Assembly: GCF_015533855.1 (NCBI RefSeq)
Contig: NZ_AP024154.1
Coordinates: 5,229,501 to 5,293,500, forward strand
Length of the DNA: 64,000 nt
Direction of reading: 5' to 3'
DNA from: Echinicola sp. 20G
GTDB taxonomy: Bacteria; Bacteroidota; Bacteroidia; Cytophagales; Cyclobacteriaceae
Below the pieces are notes generated by a model. It was not told the DNA's origin, did no database searches, and saw nothing but the letters and a program-made list of their open reading frames with translations. Positions 55,031 to 63,307 of the stretch are shown here, piece by piece. The first letter of the stretch is position 1. Each line of letters opens with the position of its first letter. Position numbers and translations under genes: made by a program.

Positions 55031-55495
55031 CTAGTCAGTACATTTCGCCTTTAGCAAAACGATACCCTTTCCAAAAACCAAAGAATCCTTAGAAGCAAAA
55101 ATCATCTTACCACTATCTTCTCGTAACGGTCCATACCCTTCTGACACCAAATTATCTTTAAAAAGAAAGGCCACCTCTCTAACCGACTCTTTACCCTCAG
55201 AAGTAAAGTTGTAATCTGCTAATAATGTATCTCCTTTCAAGACTCCAGAAAATGTTCCCTTATTTTCATCTTTTTCAAAAAGCTTATAAAGCAACTTCCC
55301 TTTTACCTTTTCCTTCTCAATTCTCTCCACCTCAAGCCTTACAGTATCACCTTCATGGAGATAAGCATAACATTGCTTTGAAGGCCCTGAATTTGCAACT
55401 TCGACTCCAGATTCAAGGTCTTGCTGATTTTGCTTTGAATTACCGCATCCAAACATTACCAAAAATATCCCAAGACAAATCAGGTAATTTTTCAT
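55031..55495 (-). CDS. Hypothetical lipoprotein
   Basis: 154 residues. The signal peptide ends in a lipobox (MFGCGN, Cys at about 17), followed by a polar linker with Gln, Asn and Ser. The rest is a beta-rich domain with GDTVRLEVERIEKEKVKGKL and FSGVLKGDTLLADYNFTSEG, a pattern seen in many small Bacteroidota lipoproteins that modulate or sense envelope components. Two further Cys (QCYAY and KAKC) could pair. No named family is assigned. It is 25 bp downstream of cutC on the same strand, so it is probably transcribed with it. Confidence 0.78.
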   Translation of the reverse strand: MKNYLICLGIFLVMFGCGNSKQNQQDLESGVEVANSGPSKQCYAYLHEGDTVRLEVERIEKEKVKGKLLYKLFEKDENKGTFSGVLKGDTLLADYNFTSEGKESVREVAFLFKDNLVSEGYGPLREDSGKMIFASKDSLVFGKGIVLLKAKCTD

Positions 55496-55520
55496 AAGGT
55501 AAGCTATTAGAGTTCAAAAA

Positions 55521-56264
55521 TTATTTCCCTGTCACCCGCAAAAACTTTTCCACTTCTTCTTTACTGACTGATAAAACTTTATCCTGATTTTCAGGAACAG
55601 CACTCAATTCCAAATTAGGGTTCCAATATTCGCTGGCTGATTTCCTCCAAACCTTACAGCTGGCATGAACTTCTTTAAGGTTTCCTGTTTCGGCCAAACC
55701 TTCAACAAGCTCTGGCTTCATACCTCCACCTGGCATAATAATGATCCTATTGCCCGCTTTATCCAATAGCTTTTTGATCATCTCAAATCCCTCAGTAACT
55801 GTATTTTTCCCTCCAGAAGTCAATATTCTTCTAAAACCACATTCAATCACAGCCTCCAAGGATTTCTCCAAGTTTCTGGAGGCATCAAAAGCCCTGTGGA
55901 ATGTACAAGGCAGGCCTTCCGCTGCTTCAATCAACTGCTCACATGCACCGATATTCACCTCACCCTTTGGAGTCAGCACACCAAAAACAAATCCATCAGC
56001 ACCGTGTTCTTTGAGGATTGAAATATCCTCTTTCATCACTTGGAGCTCATCATTGGTATATACAAAGTCTCCACCTCTAGGCCGGATCATCACAAATATC
56101 GGAACTTTAACCTTACCCTTTAGGTACTTCAGTGTACCAACTGTAGGTGTTTCTCCCCCTTCTAGAAAATCCGAACACAACTCTAGCCTATTGATACCAT
56201 ACTCTGAAGCTTTAATGGCCGCTTCAACTGTAAATACCGGTGCTTCTAAAATAATTGATGACAT
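55521..56264 (-). CDS. cutC: CutC-family protein
   Basis: 247-residue TIM-barrel protein of the CutC family (long linked to copper homeostasis, although the activity is not well established). Signatures are NRLELCSDFLEGGETPTVG (about 25-43), PIFVMIRPRGGDFVYTNDE, HGADGFVFGVL, TFHRAFDAS (about 120), RILTSGGK and the MPGGGMKPELV region. Its start lies 13 nt after the stop of the glycosylasparaginase gene, so the two are an operon. A metal role here is inferred from family only. Confidence 0.93.
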   Translation of the reverse strand: MSSIILEAPVFTVEAAIKASEYGINRLELCSDFLEGGETPTVGTLKYLKGKVKVPIFVMIRPRGGDFVYTNDELQVMKEDISILKEHGADGFVFGVLTPKGEVNIGACEQLIEAAEGLPCTFHRAFDASRNLEKSLEAVIECGFRRILTSGGKNTVTEGFEMIKKLLDKAGNRIIIMPGGGMKPELVEGLAETGNLKEVHASCKVWRKSASEYWNPNLELSAVPENQDKVLSVSKEEVEKFLRVTGK

Positions 56265-56277
56265 AACTAATGATTAA

Positions 56278-57258
56278 TCAAAATTTGCTTTTTGAATCCA
56301 CAAGTGCTTTGCCTCCTTTATGGTGCATCGCAAAGTTAAATCCTGGGTGAACAGCATAAGCACCATGCTCGCCATCTTTGTTCATGGCCAAAAAGCCAGC
56401 TTGAATCCCATCTATTCCTTTATTCTTTCTAATCAATCTTTTAACCGCTTCTTCACATGCCTCTTGAGGAGTCCGTCCTTGACGCATCAATTCCACAATA
56501 AGGAAACTGCCGCACACTTTGATGATCGATTCCCCCAATCCAGTGGCAGTCGCAGCACCAACTTCGTTGTCCACATACAATCCAGCTCCGATAATCGGGC
56601 TATCTCCCACTCTTCCGTGCATCTTATAAGCTAAGCCACTTGTAGTACAAGAACCCGCTAAATTTCCATTTTCGTCCAAACCTATCATTCCAATAGTGTC
56701 ATGATTTTCTATATTGATAATAGGCTTGTACTCCGATTTCTCTTTCCATTTTATATAAGCCTTCTCTGCGGCCGGACTCATTTTTTCTTCTTCAATGGGA
56801 AATCCCTCCTGAATGGCAAATTGCCTTGCACCTTCTCCAGCCAACATCACGTGGGGGGTGCCTTCCATCACTTTTCTGGCCAAAGAAATAGGATGCTTTA
56901 CCTGTCTCACGAAGCATACCGACCCACATGAACCGTCTCCTTTCATAATGGAAGCATCCAAAGTCACTATTCCTTCTCGATCCGGTAAACCTTGAAGTCC
57001 TACGGAAAGGTTTTTCAAATCAGACTCAGTCACCATCACACCTTTTTCTACCGCATCAACGATACTTCCAGTCTCTCCCAAGACTTCCCAAGCCTTATCA
57101 TTAGCTGCCATACCATGGTTCCATGTTGATAAAATCAAAGGCTTATGCTTTTCCCTTTTCTTAAAACCATTCAAAGACATGGCCGAACTAACTGTTCCCG
57201 GAAGGATTAAAGCCGAAGACAAAATTGTATTTTTCAGGAATTTTCTTCTATCTGACAT
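56278..57258 (-). CDS. N4-(beta-N-acetylglucosaminyl)-L-asparaginase (glycosylasparaginase)
   Basis: Ntn-hydrolase of 326 residues that cleaves the GlcNAc-Asn bond of N-glycoproteins and self-processes into two chains. A twin-arginine-like leader (SDRRKFLKN, then a hydrophobic stretch to SSAMS) indicates export. The catalytic Thr follows Asp in NHDTIGMIGLD (about 187), where autocleavage occurs. Other family segments are LSTWNHGMAANDKAWEVL, GDGSCGSVCFVR, CTTSGLAYKMHGRVGDSP, YVDNEVGAATATGLGE and HPGFNFAMHHK. Domain order and length match the bacterial enzyme of Elizabethkingia. First gene of a unit with cutC. Confidence 0.93.
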   Translation of the reverse strand: MSDRRKFLKNTILSSALILPGTVSSAMSLNGFKKREKHKPLILSTWNHGMAANDKAWEVLGETGSIVDAVEKGVMVTESDLKNLSVGLQGLPDREGIVTLDASIMKGDGSCGSVCFVRQVKHPISLARKVMEGTPHVMLAGEGARQFAIQEGFPIEEEKMSPAAEKAYIKWKEKSEYKPIINIENHDTIGMIGLDENGNLAGSCTTSGLAYKMHGRVGDSPIIGAGLYVDNEVGAATATGLGESIIKVCGSFLIVELMRQGRTPQEACEEAVKRLIRKNKGIDGIQAGFLAMNKDGEHGAYAVHPGFNFAMHHKGGKALVDSKSKF

Positions 57259-57396
57259 GGGTGTAATGCTTAGTTTAATCTTTATCTCGAAAATTAGAAA
57301 ATTTTAAAGATAAATAACATTTTTACCCCTATTAATTAATCTATTTTTTTAAACAACTAAATCGATTAAAGAATAAATTTTCACCTAAGTCTATCA

Positions 57397-57427
57397 CAAA
57401 AAAAGCACCCCTAAAATCAGGGGTGCT
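57397..57427 (-). terminator. Terminator of the OmpA/TPR lipoprotein gene
   Basis: AGCACCCCT (57404-57412) pairs with AGGGGTGCT (57419-57427) around a 6-nt loop. On the minus strand a T tract follows. It lies 24 nt after the stop at 57451. Confidence 0.9.
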
Positions 57428-57450
57428 CTTGATACACATTACACGTTTAC

Positions 57451-59253
57451 TCACCTAATCGCTTCTCTATATTCTGCTTCCTGGAAATAATCCTTAAATT
57501 CCATATCTGTTGCGGCCCTCCTCTTAAGAAATGGACTTCTCTGCACTGCTTTTTGAAGGTTTTCATAAAGTCTTTCCTTATCGCGATTTTGAGCCGCTAC
57601 CAAAGCCAAGCCATAAAAAGCATAACCAAACTCCATATTGCTTAAGGCACTTTCCTCAAAGGCGACAGCTGCCTGGGCATATTCTTCGGCCAAATAAAAG
57701 GCCAAGCCCATATTGAATAAATTGGTAGCTGTCTCTGGAGCCTCTTTCAATCTGAGCGTTGCCAATTTATAATCACCTCTTATTATATCAATTGCCCCTC
57801 TTTTCCCCTCATTGAAGCTATTAAACTCAGGATTGTCCTGAGACAAAGCACTTGCCTCTGAGATTTCTATATAAGCAGCCCCATAATCTTCTCTCATCAA
57901 ATAAGCCTGTCCCATATTATGCCTTGCAGCAGCGCTTTCATTGATATCATTGGACATTCTGAACAGATTCATTGCCTCTGTTACTTTATTGTTTTTATCG
58001 CTGACCTTGATCATACGATGCGCTTGATTTAAATAAACCACTCCGAGATTGTTGTAGGCCAAAGCTGATCCATGTTTGAAAATCATGGCTTCATAAAGAA
58101 TCTGCTTTTCTTTCAATCCTGGATTAAATTCGGCAGCCCTGGCCAACTCCGCTTCTGTCAGTTCATCTCCCTGAGCAGTACCATTAATATAGAGGTTAGC
58201 CAAACCGGAAATTTCCGGGTCAGGTCTTCTGTCCTTGGCCATCATAAAAGCTACCTGCGCCAGTTGCATTTGATCAAATTTATCCCTGGAAAAGATTTTA
58301 TAAGATGGGAGCTCTTTGATTGCATTCACTTTCTCTTCATAAGAGGCATCTCCATAGATAATATCAAAATACTTATCCTTTTCGGTCATATCAATTTTAT
58401 TGAAAGTTCTCAAAAGGTGCCTGAACAACAACCAGTCAGGCTCTTTTTGGGACATTTCAAAGGAAATTGCATTGACATTCCCTTGGTATCCTGCCTTTTT
58501 GAGCTGGTCTTTCAAATAGGATTCAATAGCTTGTGCTCTTTGTGAAGAAAGTTTGATATAATTGGGTTCATCAGGTGATGCCATCCCTTGAATCAAAATG
58601 GTATTAATAGGTTCTCCCTTGGCAGCTATAGACTCAAACTCTTTCTTAAAGGCATCATTACTTTCTGAAGGATTAATCTGAGCAGAATTTTTGGAGAAAT
58701 AATAAGCAGATTCATAAGCCGCCATATTCAAAAATGCTTCGTCGTAAGCCATATAAGCCCCCACTTCCGGAATACTTTCCCCTGGGGCAAATTGCCCTAC
58801 CCTTACCAGTTTAGGCGTGCTAACAATGCCCTCAGCCAATTGTATATAAGGTGTCGTGAAGCTCTTTCCTGACTCTACCTCTTCCAATAAACCTTTCACC
58901 CTCAACTCTCCCCGATCCATTCCTTCCAAGTAAGGAAATGACATTTTTTCTATGATCTCCACTGAAGTTCCTGATGCTGCCAAGTCACTGGCATCTACCT
59001 CGATTTCCTCCAACGGCAGCGCTCCCTCACCATATTGATATTCTGGCAATAAGGTATAAGTGTTTTTTTCAGAAACTAAACCTGCAGGTATAGTTGCCCT
59101 TAAAGTAAAAAGTACTGAGTCTTTGTGTAATACTAGCGGATTTTTATCTACGGTTACTTTTGGTGCTCCTGCAGTGTCAAAAAGATTTTTAGTGCTACAG
59201 GAACCCAAAACAACTAATACACAGACCATTATAAATTTCAGGCTATAATTCAT
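57451..59253 (-). CDS. OmpA-like/TPR-repeat outer membrane lipoprotein
   Basis: 600 residues from the ATG at 59253 (MNYSLKFIMVCVLVVLGSC, lipobox Cys at about 19). The frame stays open back to 59439 but that part overlaps the PspC-like gene and does not look like a signal peptide; an ATG at 59292 is less likely. An N-terminal beta domain (about 35-180) is followed by an OmpA-like region (about 190-290, with ILIQGMASPDEPNYIKLSSQRAQAIESYL) and then tetratricopeptide-like repeats (about 390-570; NNLGVVYLNQAHRM, ARHNMGQAYLMREDYGAAYIEIS, ATNLFNMGLAFYLAEEYAQAAVAFEES). It could bind peptidoglycan and act as a scaffold. Confidence 0.82.
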   Translation of the reverse strand: MNYSLKFIMVCVLVVLGSCSTKNLFDTAGAPKVTVDKNPLVLHKDSVLFTLRATIPAGLVSEKNTYTLLPEYQYGEGALPLEEIEVDASDLAASGTSVEIIEKMSFPYLEGMDRGELRVKGLLEEVESGKSFTTPYIQLAEGIVSTPKLVRVGQFAPGESIPEVGAYMAYDEAFLNMAAYESAYYFSKNSAQINPSESNDAFKKEFESIAAKGEPINTILIQGMASPDEPNYIKLSSQRAQAIESYLKDQLKKAGYQGNVNAISFEMSQKEPDWLLFRHLLRTFNKIDMTEKDKYFDIIYGDASYEEKVNAIKELPSYKIFSRDKFDQMQLAQVAFMMAKDRRPDPEISGLANLYINGTAQGDELTEAELARAAEFNPGLKEKQILYEAMIFKHGSALAYNNLGVVYLNQAHRMIKVSDKNNKVTEAMNLFRMSNDINESAAARHNMGQAYLMREDYGAAYIEISEASALSQDNPEFNSFNEGKRGAIDIIRGDYKLATLRLKEAPETATNLFNMGLAFYLAEEYAQAAVAFEESALSNMEFGYAFYGLALVAAQNRDKERLYENLQKAVQRSPFLKRRAATDMEFKDYFQEAEYREAIR

Positions 59254-59335
59254 AAACTGTTTAAGCTTAGGGTGGTTTATTAGAATATTCATTATATTTT
59301 CACTACTTTTAAACGTTATTTTAAAATTTATAAAA

Positions 59336-59554
59336 ATGGAAAAACTGAAAATATTCTTTGAAGACAGGGCATTTGGGGTTTGTTCCAAATTGGGAGAAAA
59401 GCTGAATTTTCCTATTGACAGCATCCGTTTGTTCTTCATCTATTCCTCTTTCATTACATTGGGATCACCTGTAATCTTGTATGTTACTATGGCCATGACA
59501 ATGAAAATCAGAAAGTACTTCAGAAAGAGCAATAACCCTGTACTTTTCGATTAA
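59336..59554 (+). CDS. PspC-domain-like small membrane protein
   Basis: 72 residues. The sequence FGVCSKLGEKLNFPIDSIRLFFIYSSF fits the start of a PspC domain (split here: FGVCSKLGEKL, then IDSIRLFFIYSSF). It has one or two hydrophobic segments (about 30-55) and a basic tail (MKIRKYFRKSN). The start codons of this gene and the OmpA/TPR gene are divergent, 82 bp apart, so they may share a regulatory region. Its stop overlaps the converging glycosyltransferase gene's stop by 4 nt. Confidence 0.8.
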   Translation: MEKLKIFFEDRAFGVCSKLGEKLNFPIDSIRLFFIYSSFITLGSPVILYVTMAMTMKIRKYFRKSNNPVLFD

Positions 59555-60558
59555 ACTTCTGAATAATATTTTTTCCTTTTTAAGTAATAAGAAAGCACTA
59601 TAGAAAACACTTGCTTACTAGCTTTCTGGAAAGGCAATTTTGATGCCAAAGGAGCTTTCCTTTCCATCTTAGCGCTCATTTTAAAAAAGTCTCTATAAGC
59701 TTTAATCACCTGCTTGGCATGTTCTCCTTTTCCAAAAAGACCAAAATGAAGAATTGCGGCCAGATCAAAAAAAACTCTTAACATCATTACTTTAAAGAAC
59801 CCCCAACTGTTCAAGTTCCTATAAAGCATCAACAAGTTGTTTCTAAAATTAAGGTAAGTTTTAAATGGGCTTGTCCGTGACAAGGTTCCTCCTCCAACAT
59901 GCTTCACTTTTATCCCACCGGTATACCCCAACTTCCATCCATTTCTTGACAGTCTCCAGCACAAATCTATCTCTTCCATATGTGCAAAAAACGAAGATTC
60001 AAATCCTCCAACAGCATGAAACAATTCTGCTTTAATGGCAAAACAGGCACCTGAAACCCAATCCACTTGTACATCCCCGTCGAATTGACCTTTATCTTCT
60101 TCAATTGTTTCCAATATTCGCCCCCTACAAAATGGATAGCCCAGCTGGTCAATGTATCCACCTCCCGCACCAGCATAGTCAAACACTTTAGGGTTTTGCT
60201 GAGATAAAACTTTGGGTTGAACAGCCGCATACTCCCTATGCTTCTCCAACCATTTGATCAAAGCGCTATCCCAATAAGGAGTGACCTCCACATCGGAATT
60301 AAGGAGAATGTAGTAACTATATTGCCCTTGGATTCTTTTGAGCGCTTCATTGTAACCTTGACTGTACCCTAGGTTTTCATCCAGCTGAATTAGCTGAAGC
60401 GATTTAAAATGAGATGATAAAAATTCCTGAGAACCATCATTGCTACAATTGTCCGCAATGATGACCTCAAAATCACTGTTTTTCAAAACAATGGGAAGAA
60501 ATTTTTCAAGCATATCCTTCCCATTGTAATTGAGTATGACGATGGCTGCGTCTTTCAT
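59551..60558 (-). CDS. Family 2 glycosyltransferase (rhamnosyltransferase-like)
   Basis: 335 residues, GT-A fold. Features are VILNYNGKDMLEKFLP (about 7-22), VIIADNCSNDGS (about 33-44), ENLGYSQGYNEAL (about 62-74), a DxD-like LLNSDVEVTP (about 88), WVSGACFAIKAELF (about 165) and the acceptor-site FFAHMEEIDLCWRLSRNGWK (about 190). A C-terminal amphipathic and basic part may attach to the inner membrane. The acceptor could be an exopolysaccharide or lipopolysaccharide precursor. It overlaps the ybaB stop by 1 nt, so the two form one unit. Confidence 0.9.
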   Translation of the reverse strand: MKDAAIVILNYNGKDMLEKFLPIVLKNSDFEVIIADNCSNDGSQEFLSSHFKSLQLIQLDENLGYSQGYNEALKRIQGQYSYYILLNSDVEVTPYWDSALIKWLEKHREYAAVQPKVLSQQNPKVFDYAGAGGGYIDQLGYPFCRGRILETIEEDKGQFDGDVQVDWVSGACFAIKAELFHAVGGFESSFFAHMEEIDLCWRLSRNGWKLGYTGGIKVKHVGGGTLSRTSPFKTYLNFRNNLLMLYRNLNSWGFFKVMMLRVFFDLAAILHFGLFGKGEHAKQVIKAYRDFFKMSAKMERKAPLASKLPFQKASKQVFSIVLSYYLKRKKYYSEV

Positions 60559-60890
60559 TAAAACATATTTCCTAAGTCCATTCCGGGGATATTGGGCATC
60601 ATCCCTTCAGTGGCCTGCTTCATTTCTTCTTTGATCTTGAAATCAATACTTTCAAATGCCTTATTGGTGGCTGCAACGATAAGGTCTTTAAGCATGTCTT
60701 TATCCTCTGGAGTAATTAGGCTATCATCAATAGCTATATCTACTATCTTTCTATGACCATTGACAACTACCTTGACCATTCCTGCTCCAGACTCTCCTTC
60801 TGCAGTCAAATGAACCAGCTCAGCCTGCTTCTCTTTGATCTTGGCCTGCGCTTCCTTCACCTTATTCATGATATTCATAAAATCAAACAT
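60558..60890 (-). CDS. ybaB: YbaB/EbfC nucleoid-associated protein
   Basis: 110-residue DNA-binding protein that forms dimers and coats the nucleoid. Typical features are MFDFMNIMNKVKEAQAKIKEKQAEL at the N-terminus, GMVKVVVNGHRKIVDIAID (about 37-55) and the LKDLIVAATNKAFESIDFKIKEEM helix, with a Met/Gly/Pro-rich tail (GMMPNIPGMDLGNMF). First gene of a pair with the glycosyltransferase. A TATATTTG box (60914-60921 on the minus strand) lies 24 bp before the start codon. Confidence 0.95.
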   Translation of the reverse strand: MFDFMNIMNKVKEAQAKIKEKQAELVHLTAEGESGAGMVKVVVNGHRKIVDIAIDDSLITPEDKDMLKDLIVAATNKAFESIDFKIKEEMKQATEGMMPNIPGMDLGNMF

Positions 60891-60913
60891 ATCTCTTCTA
60901 ATTAATGGAACTT

Positions 60914-60921
60914 CAAATATA
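60914..60921 (-). promoter_or_regulatory. Candidate -7 box of ybaB
   Basis: Reads TATATTTG on the minus strand, fitting TAnnTTTG, 24 bp before the ATG. No -33 element at the usual spacing was found. Confidence 0.35.
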
Positions 60922-61102
60922 ATTGATTTAGCATTACTGCATAGAAAACAAACACAGAATATTATAATTTATAAACAACAAAAAACAAAATATTAAATCA
61001 AACTTTATAACCAATCGAAATATTAATCCAATATTTCAAACTTTATACAACAATATTCGATTAAAGGAATATATACTCTAATAATCACATATCGCATCTA
61101 CT

Positions 61103-61384
61103 ATGAACGTGATAGAAAATATTGAAAAAGAAAATATTCCTAACCTCAAGTTTAACAGAAAAGAGGTTTTGGAACGACAAGAAGATATTGAAACGAGGAT
61201 GAGCCACCTATATCGCGGATTGCTATTAGGGAACTTGTTACATGAAAAAGTAAAAATTATTTTCGAATCTGCAGATCAAAAGATTTACCAGGTAAACACA
61301 ACTATTTGGTCAATAGCATCGGATTTCATTACCCTCAAGGGAAGCGTAGCCATTCCGGTGAATTCGATCTTAGAAGTTGATTAA
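61103..61384 (+). CDS. Small hypothetical protein
   Basis: 93 residues, soluble and charged, with no signal peptide. An N-terminal helical part (EKENIPNLKFNRKEVLERQEDIETRMSHLYRG; quoted as LKFNRKEVLERQED) is followed by a beta-rich segment, KVKIIFESADQKIYQVNTTI and GSVAIPVNSILEVD. That layout resembles small Bacteroidota proteins of unknown function kept as single genes. A long stem-loop terminator follows, supporting it as a real transcription unit. Confidence 0.7.
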   Translation: MNVIENIEKENIPNLKFNRKEVLERQEDIETRMSHLYRGLLLGNLLHEKVKIIFESADQKIYQVNTTIWSIASDFITLKGSVAIPVNSILEVD

Positions 61385-61414
61385 GGTAATTTATCCCCGA
61401 AGATAAATTTGGTC

Positions 61415-61459
61415 AGTGCATAGCTCTCATTATCCTATAATGATGCTATGCACTTTTTA
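61415..61459 (+). terminator. Long stem-loop terminator
   Basis: AGTGCATAGC (61415-61424) pairs with GCTATGCACT (61445-61454), with an inner CATTAT/ATAATG stem, then a T run. It ends the 93-residue gene and could also act on hisS, whose stop is at 61478. Confidence 0.9.
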
Positions 61460-61477
61460 TTACTTTCCAGTCGATAA

Positions 61478-62851
61478 TCAACTGGCCTTAACAATACCAA
61501 TTACTTCTTCTAAAGAATGCATCTCCTGCTCACCTGTCTTTAGGTTTTTCAAGGTCACCTTATTCTGGGCAATTTCTTCAGAACCTACCATTACCACAAA
61601 TGGCACCTGCTTCTTATCAGCATAGTTAAACTGCTTTTTCACCTTGGCATAATCAGGATATATTTCAGCAGAAAGCCCAGCACTTCTCAATCCATTCAGA
61701 ATTTTCAACCCATAATTTCTTCCTTCTTCATCAAAATACCCAATCATCACATTAGTGGATTGTGTTTGCTCCTCCGGAAATAAATTCAATTCCTCCAACA
61801 CATCGTAAATCCTGTCTACACCAAAAGAAAAACCAACACCAGAAACACCTTCCAGACCAAAAACTCCGGTCAGGTTATCGTATCTGCCTCCTCCACTTAC
61901 AGAACCAATCGACACATTATTTACCTTCACTTCAAATATTGCCCCAGTATAATAACTAAGGCCTCTGGCCAATACCACATCGAAATCCACATGCTCCTGG
62001 CCTTCACCAAACTCAGCCAGTAGCTTCAACACTTCTTCCAATTCCGCCACACCCTTCAAGCCTTCTTCACTTTCAGAAAGGAAGCCATTCAAAAAAGCTA
62101 ACTTTTCATCATTACTTCCAGACAGGTCAATAATTGGTTCCAATTTTTTTACTGCATCTTCTGTAAAACCTCGCTGAGTCAACTCTTCTTGTACCTTTTC
62201 CCAGCCAATTTTATCCAGTTTATCTATCGCCACACACAATTCTCCCTCTTTACCAGGTTCGCCGATAACCTCCGAAATCCCGGTTAATATTTTACGGTTA
62301 TTGATTTTAATATCATAGTCCTCCAGTTTCAATTCAGCAAAGACCCTTCTGATCATCAAAAGTATCTCTGCTTCACAGATCAGGCTATCCGTCCCTACCA
62401 CATCCGCATCACATTGGTAAAACTCACGGTACCTTCCCCGCTGAGGTCTATCAGCCCGCCAAACGGGTTGGATCTGAAAACGCTTAAAAGGAAAGGTCAA
62501 CTCATTCCTATTCATCACCACATATCTTGCAAAAGGAACTGTCAAGTCATAACGCAAGCCTTTTTCAGCTACTTTGGGAAGCACAGTGGCTGCTCCTTTT
62601 TCCAAATCCTCTCCATTAATCTTCTTGAGAAAATCCCCACTGTTCAACACCTTGAAAAGTAGTTGGTCTCCTTCATCCCCATATTTTCCGGTCAAAACAG
62701 AAAGGTTTTCCATAGAAGGAGTTTCCAATTGCTGATACCCAAAAAGCCTAAAGGTAGACTTAATGGTCTCTAAAATATAATTCCTCTTGGCCATCTGTAT
62801 TGGGCCAAAGTCTCTGGTTCCTTTTGGTAAAGTCGGTTTTTGGATACTCAT
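61478..62851 (-). CDS. hisS: Histidine--tRNA ligase
   Basis: Class II aminoacyl-tRNA synthetase, 457 residues, which charges tRNA-His. Motif 1 region: PKGTRDFGPIQM (9-20). Motif 2: QPVWRADRPQRGRYREFYQCD (about 128-148; key residues Arg and Glu). The histidine-binding signature is ARGLSYYTGAIFEV (about 295). Motif 3 is SVSGGGRYDNLTGVFG (about 315-330). The C-terminal anticodon-binding domain (about 360-457) is present. A TACCTTTG box lies on the minus strand at 62869-62876, 18 bp before the start codon. Confidence 0.97.
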   Translation of the reverse strand: MSIQKPTLPKGTRDFGPIQMAKRNYILETIKSTFRLFGYQQLETPSMENLSVLTGKYGDEGDQLLFKVLNSGDFLKKINGEDLEKGAATVLPKVAEKGLRYDLTVPFARYVVMNRNELTFPFKRFQIQPVWRADRPQRGRYREFYQCDADVVGTDSLICEAEILLMIRRVFAELKLEDYDIKINNRKILTGISEVIGEPGKEGELCVAIDKLDKIGWEKVQEELTQRGFTEDAVKKLEPIIDLSGSNDEKLAFLNGFLSESEEGLKGVAELEEVLKLLAEFGEGQEHVDFDVVLARGLSYYTGAIFEVKVNNVSIGSVSGGGRYDNLTGVFGLEGVSGVGFSFGVDRIYDVLEELNLFPEEQTQSTNVMIGYFDEEGRNYGLKILNGLRSAGLSAEIYPDYAKVKKQFNYADKKQVPFVVMVGSEEIAQNKVTLKNLKTGEQEMHSLEEVIGIVKAS

Positions 62852-62868
62852 GAATGCTAAATTTTGCC

Positions 62869-62876
62869 CAAAGGTA
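62869..62876 (-). promoter_or_regulatory. Candidate -7 box of hisS
   Basis: Reads TACCTTTG on the minus strand, fitting TAnnTTTG, and lies 18 bp upstream of the hisS ATG. The -33 region does not match. Confidence 0.35.
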
Positions 62877-63000
62877 AAAAATCTAAGTGATTATGAGAAA
62901 GTTTTAATCTTTCCCCTAAAACCAATCGATGTTTATAAAAGGTAACACGAGATATTAGCCCGAACAAGTAAGGGCTAAATCAGTCAAAACTTAAGGGAAA

Positions 63001-63028
63001 CAAAAAAAGCCATGGACTAGCCATGGCT
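63001..63028 (-). terminator. Terminator of the 69-residue gene
   Basis: AGCCATGG (63008-63015) pairs with CCATGGCT (63021-63028) around a 5-nt loop, with a seven-T tract on the minus strand. It lies 70 nt after the stop at 63098. Confidence 0.88.
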
Positions 63029-63097
63029 CTCAATCTCTGAGAATTCTTCTCTTATGTGTATATTTTTTTCAAATTAGATCAGTTTATAATCCCAACA

Positions 63098-63307
63098 TCA
63101 CAACAACAAAGCACTTCTGATCCCTTCAGCTAGCTTTCTTCCCAAAGAAGAATCCCTTACTTCCGCAGATTCTGTTTCGATTGACTTCAAAGAAGTTTTT
63201 CTTCTGATGATTTCCCATACATTATCTTTGGCCTCTCGCTCATTGCTTGCCTCTGTATGAATCTGAAACTCTACATCATTAATTTCAATTTTAATAAGAT
63301 ATTTCAT
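63098..63307 (-). CDS. Small hypothetical protein (69 aa)
   Basis: 69 residues, soluble. A beta-strand start (MKYLIKIEINDVEFQIHTEAS) is followed by a charged helical part (NEREAKDNVWEIIRRKTSLKSIETES) and a tail with SSLGRKLAEGIRSALLL. No family is recognised. The gene stands alone with its own terminator, and a run of three hairpins lies in its leader (63321-63391). Both points argue that it is a real and regulated gene. Confidence 0.65.
   Translation of the reverse strand: MKYLIKIEINDVEFQIHTEASNEREAKDNVWEIIRRKTSLKSIETESAEVRDSSLGRKLAEGIRSALLL

Noticed and set aside
62955..62978. TTAGCCC/GGGCTAA hairpin upstream of hisS
   Set aside because: A 7-bp stem with a 10-nt loop and no T tract; a T-box is not known in this phylum and no tRNA-pairing features were seen.
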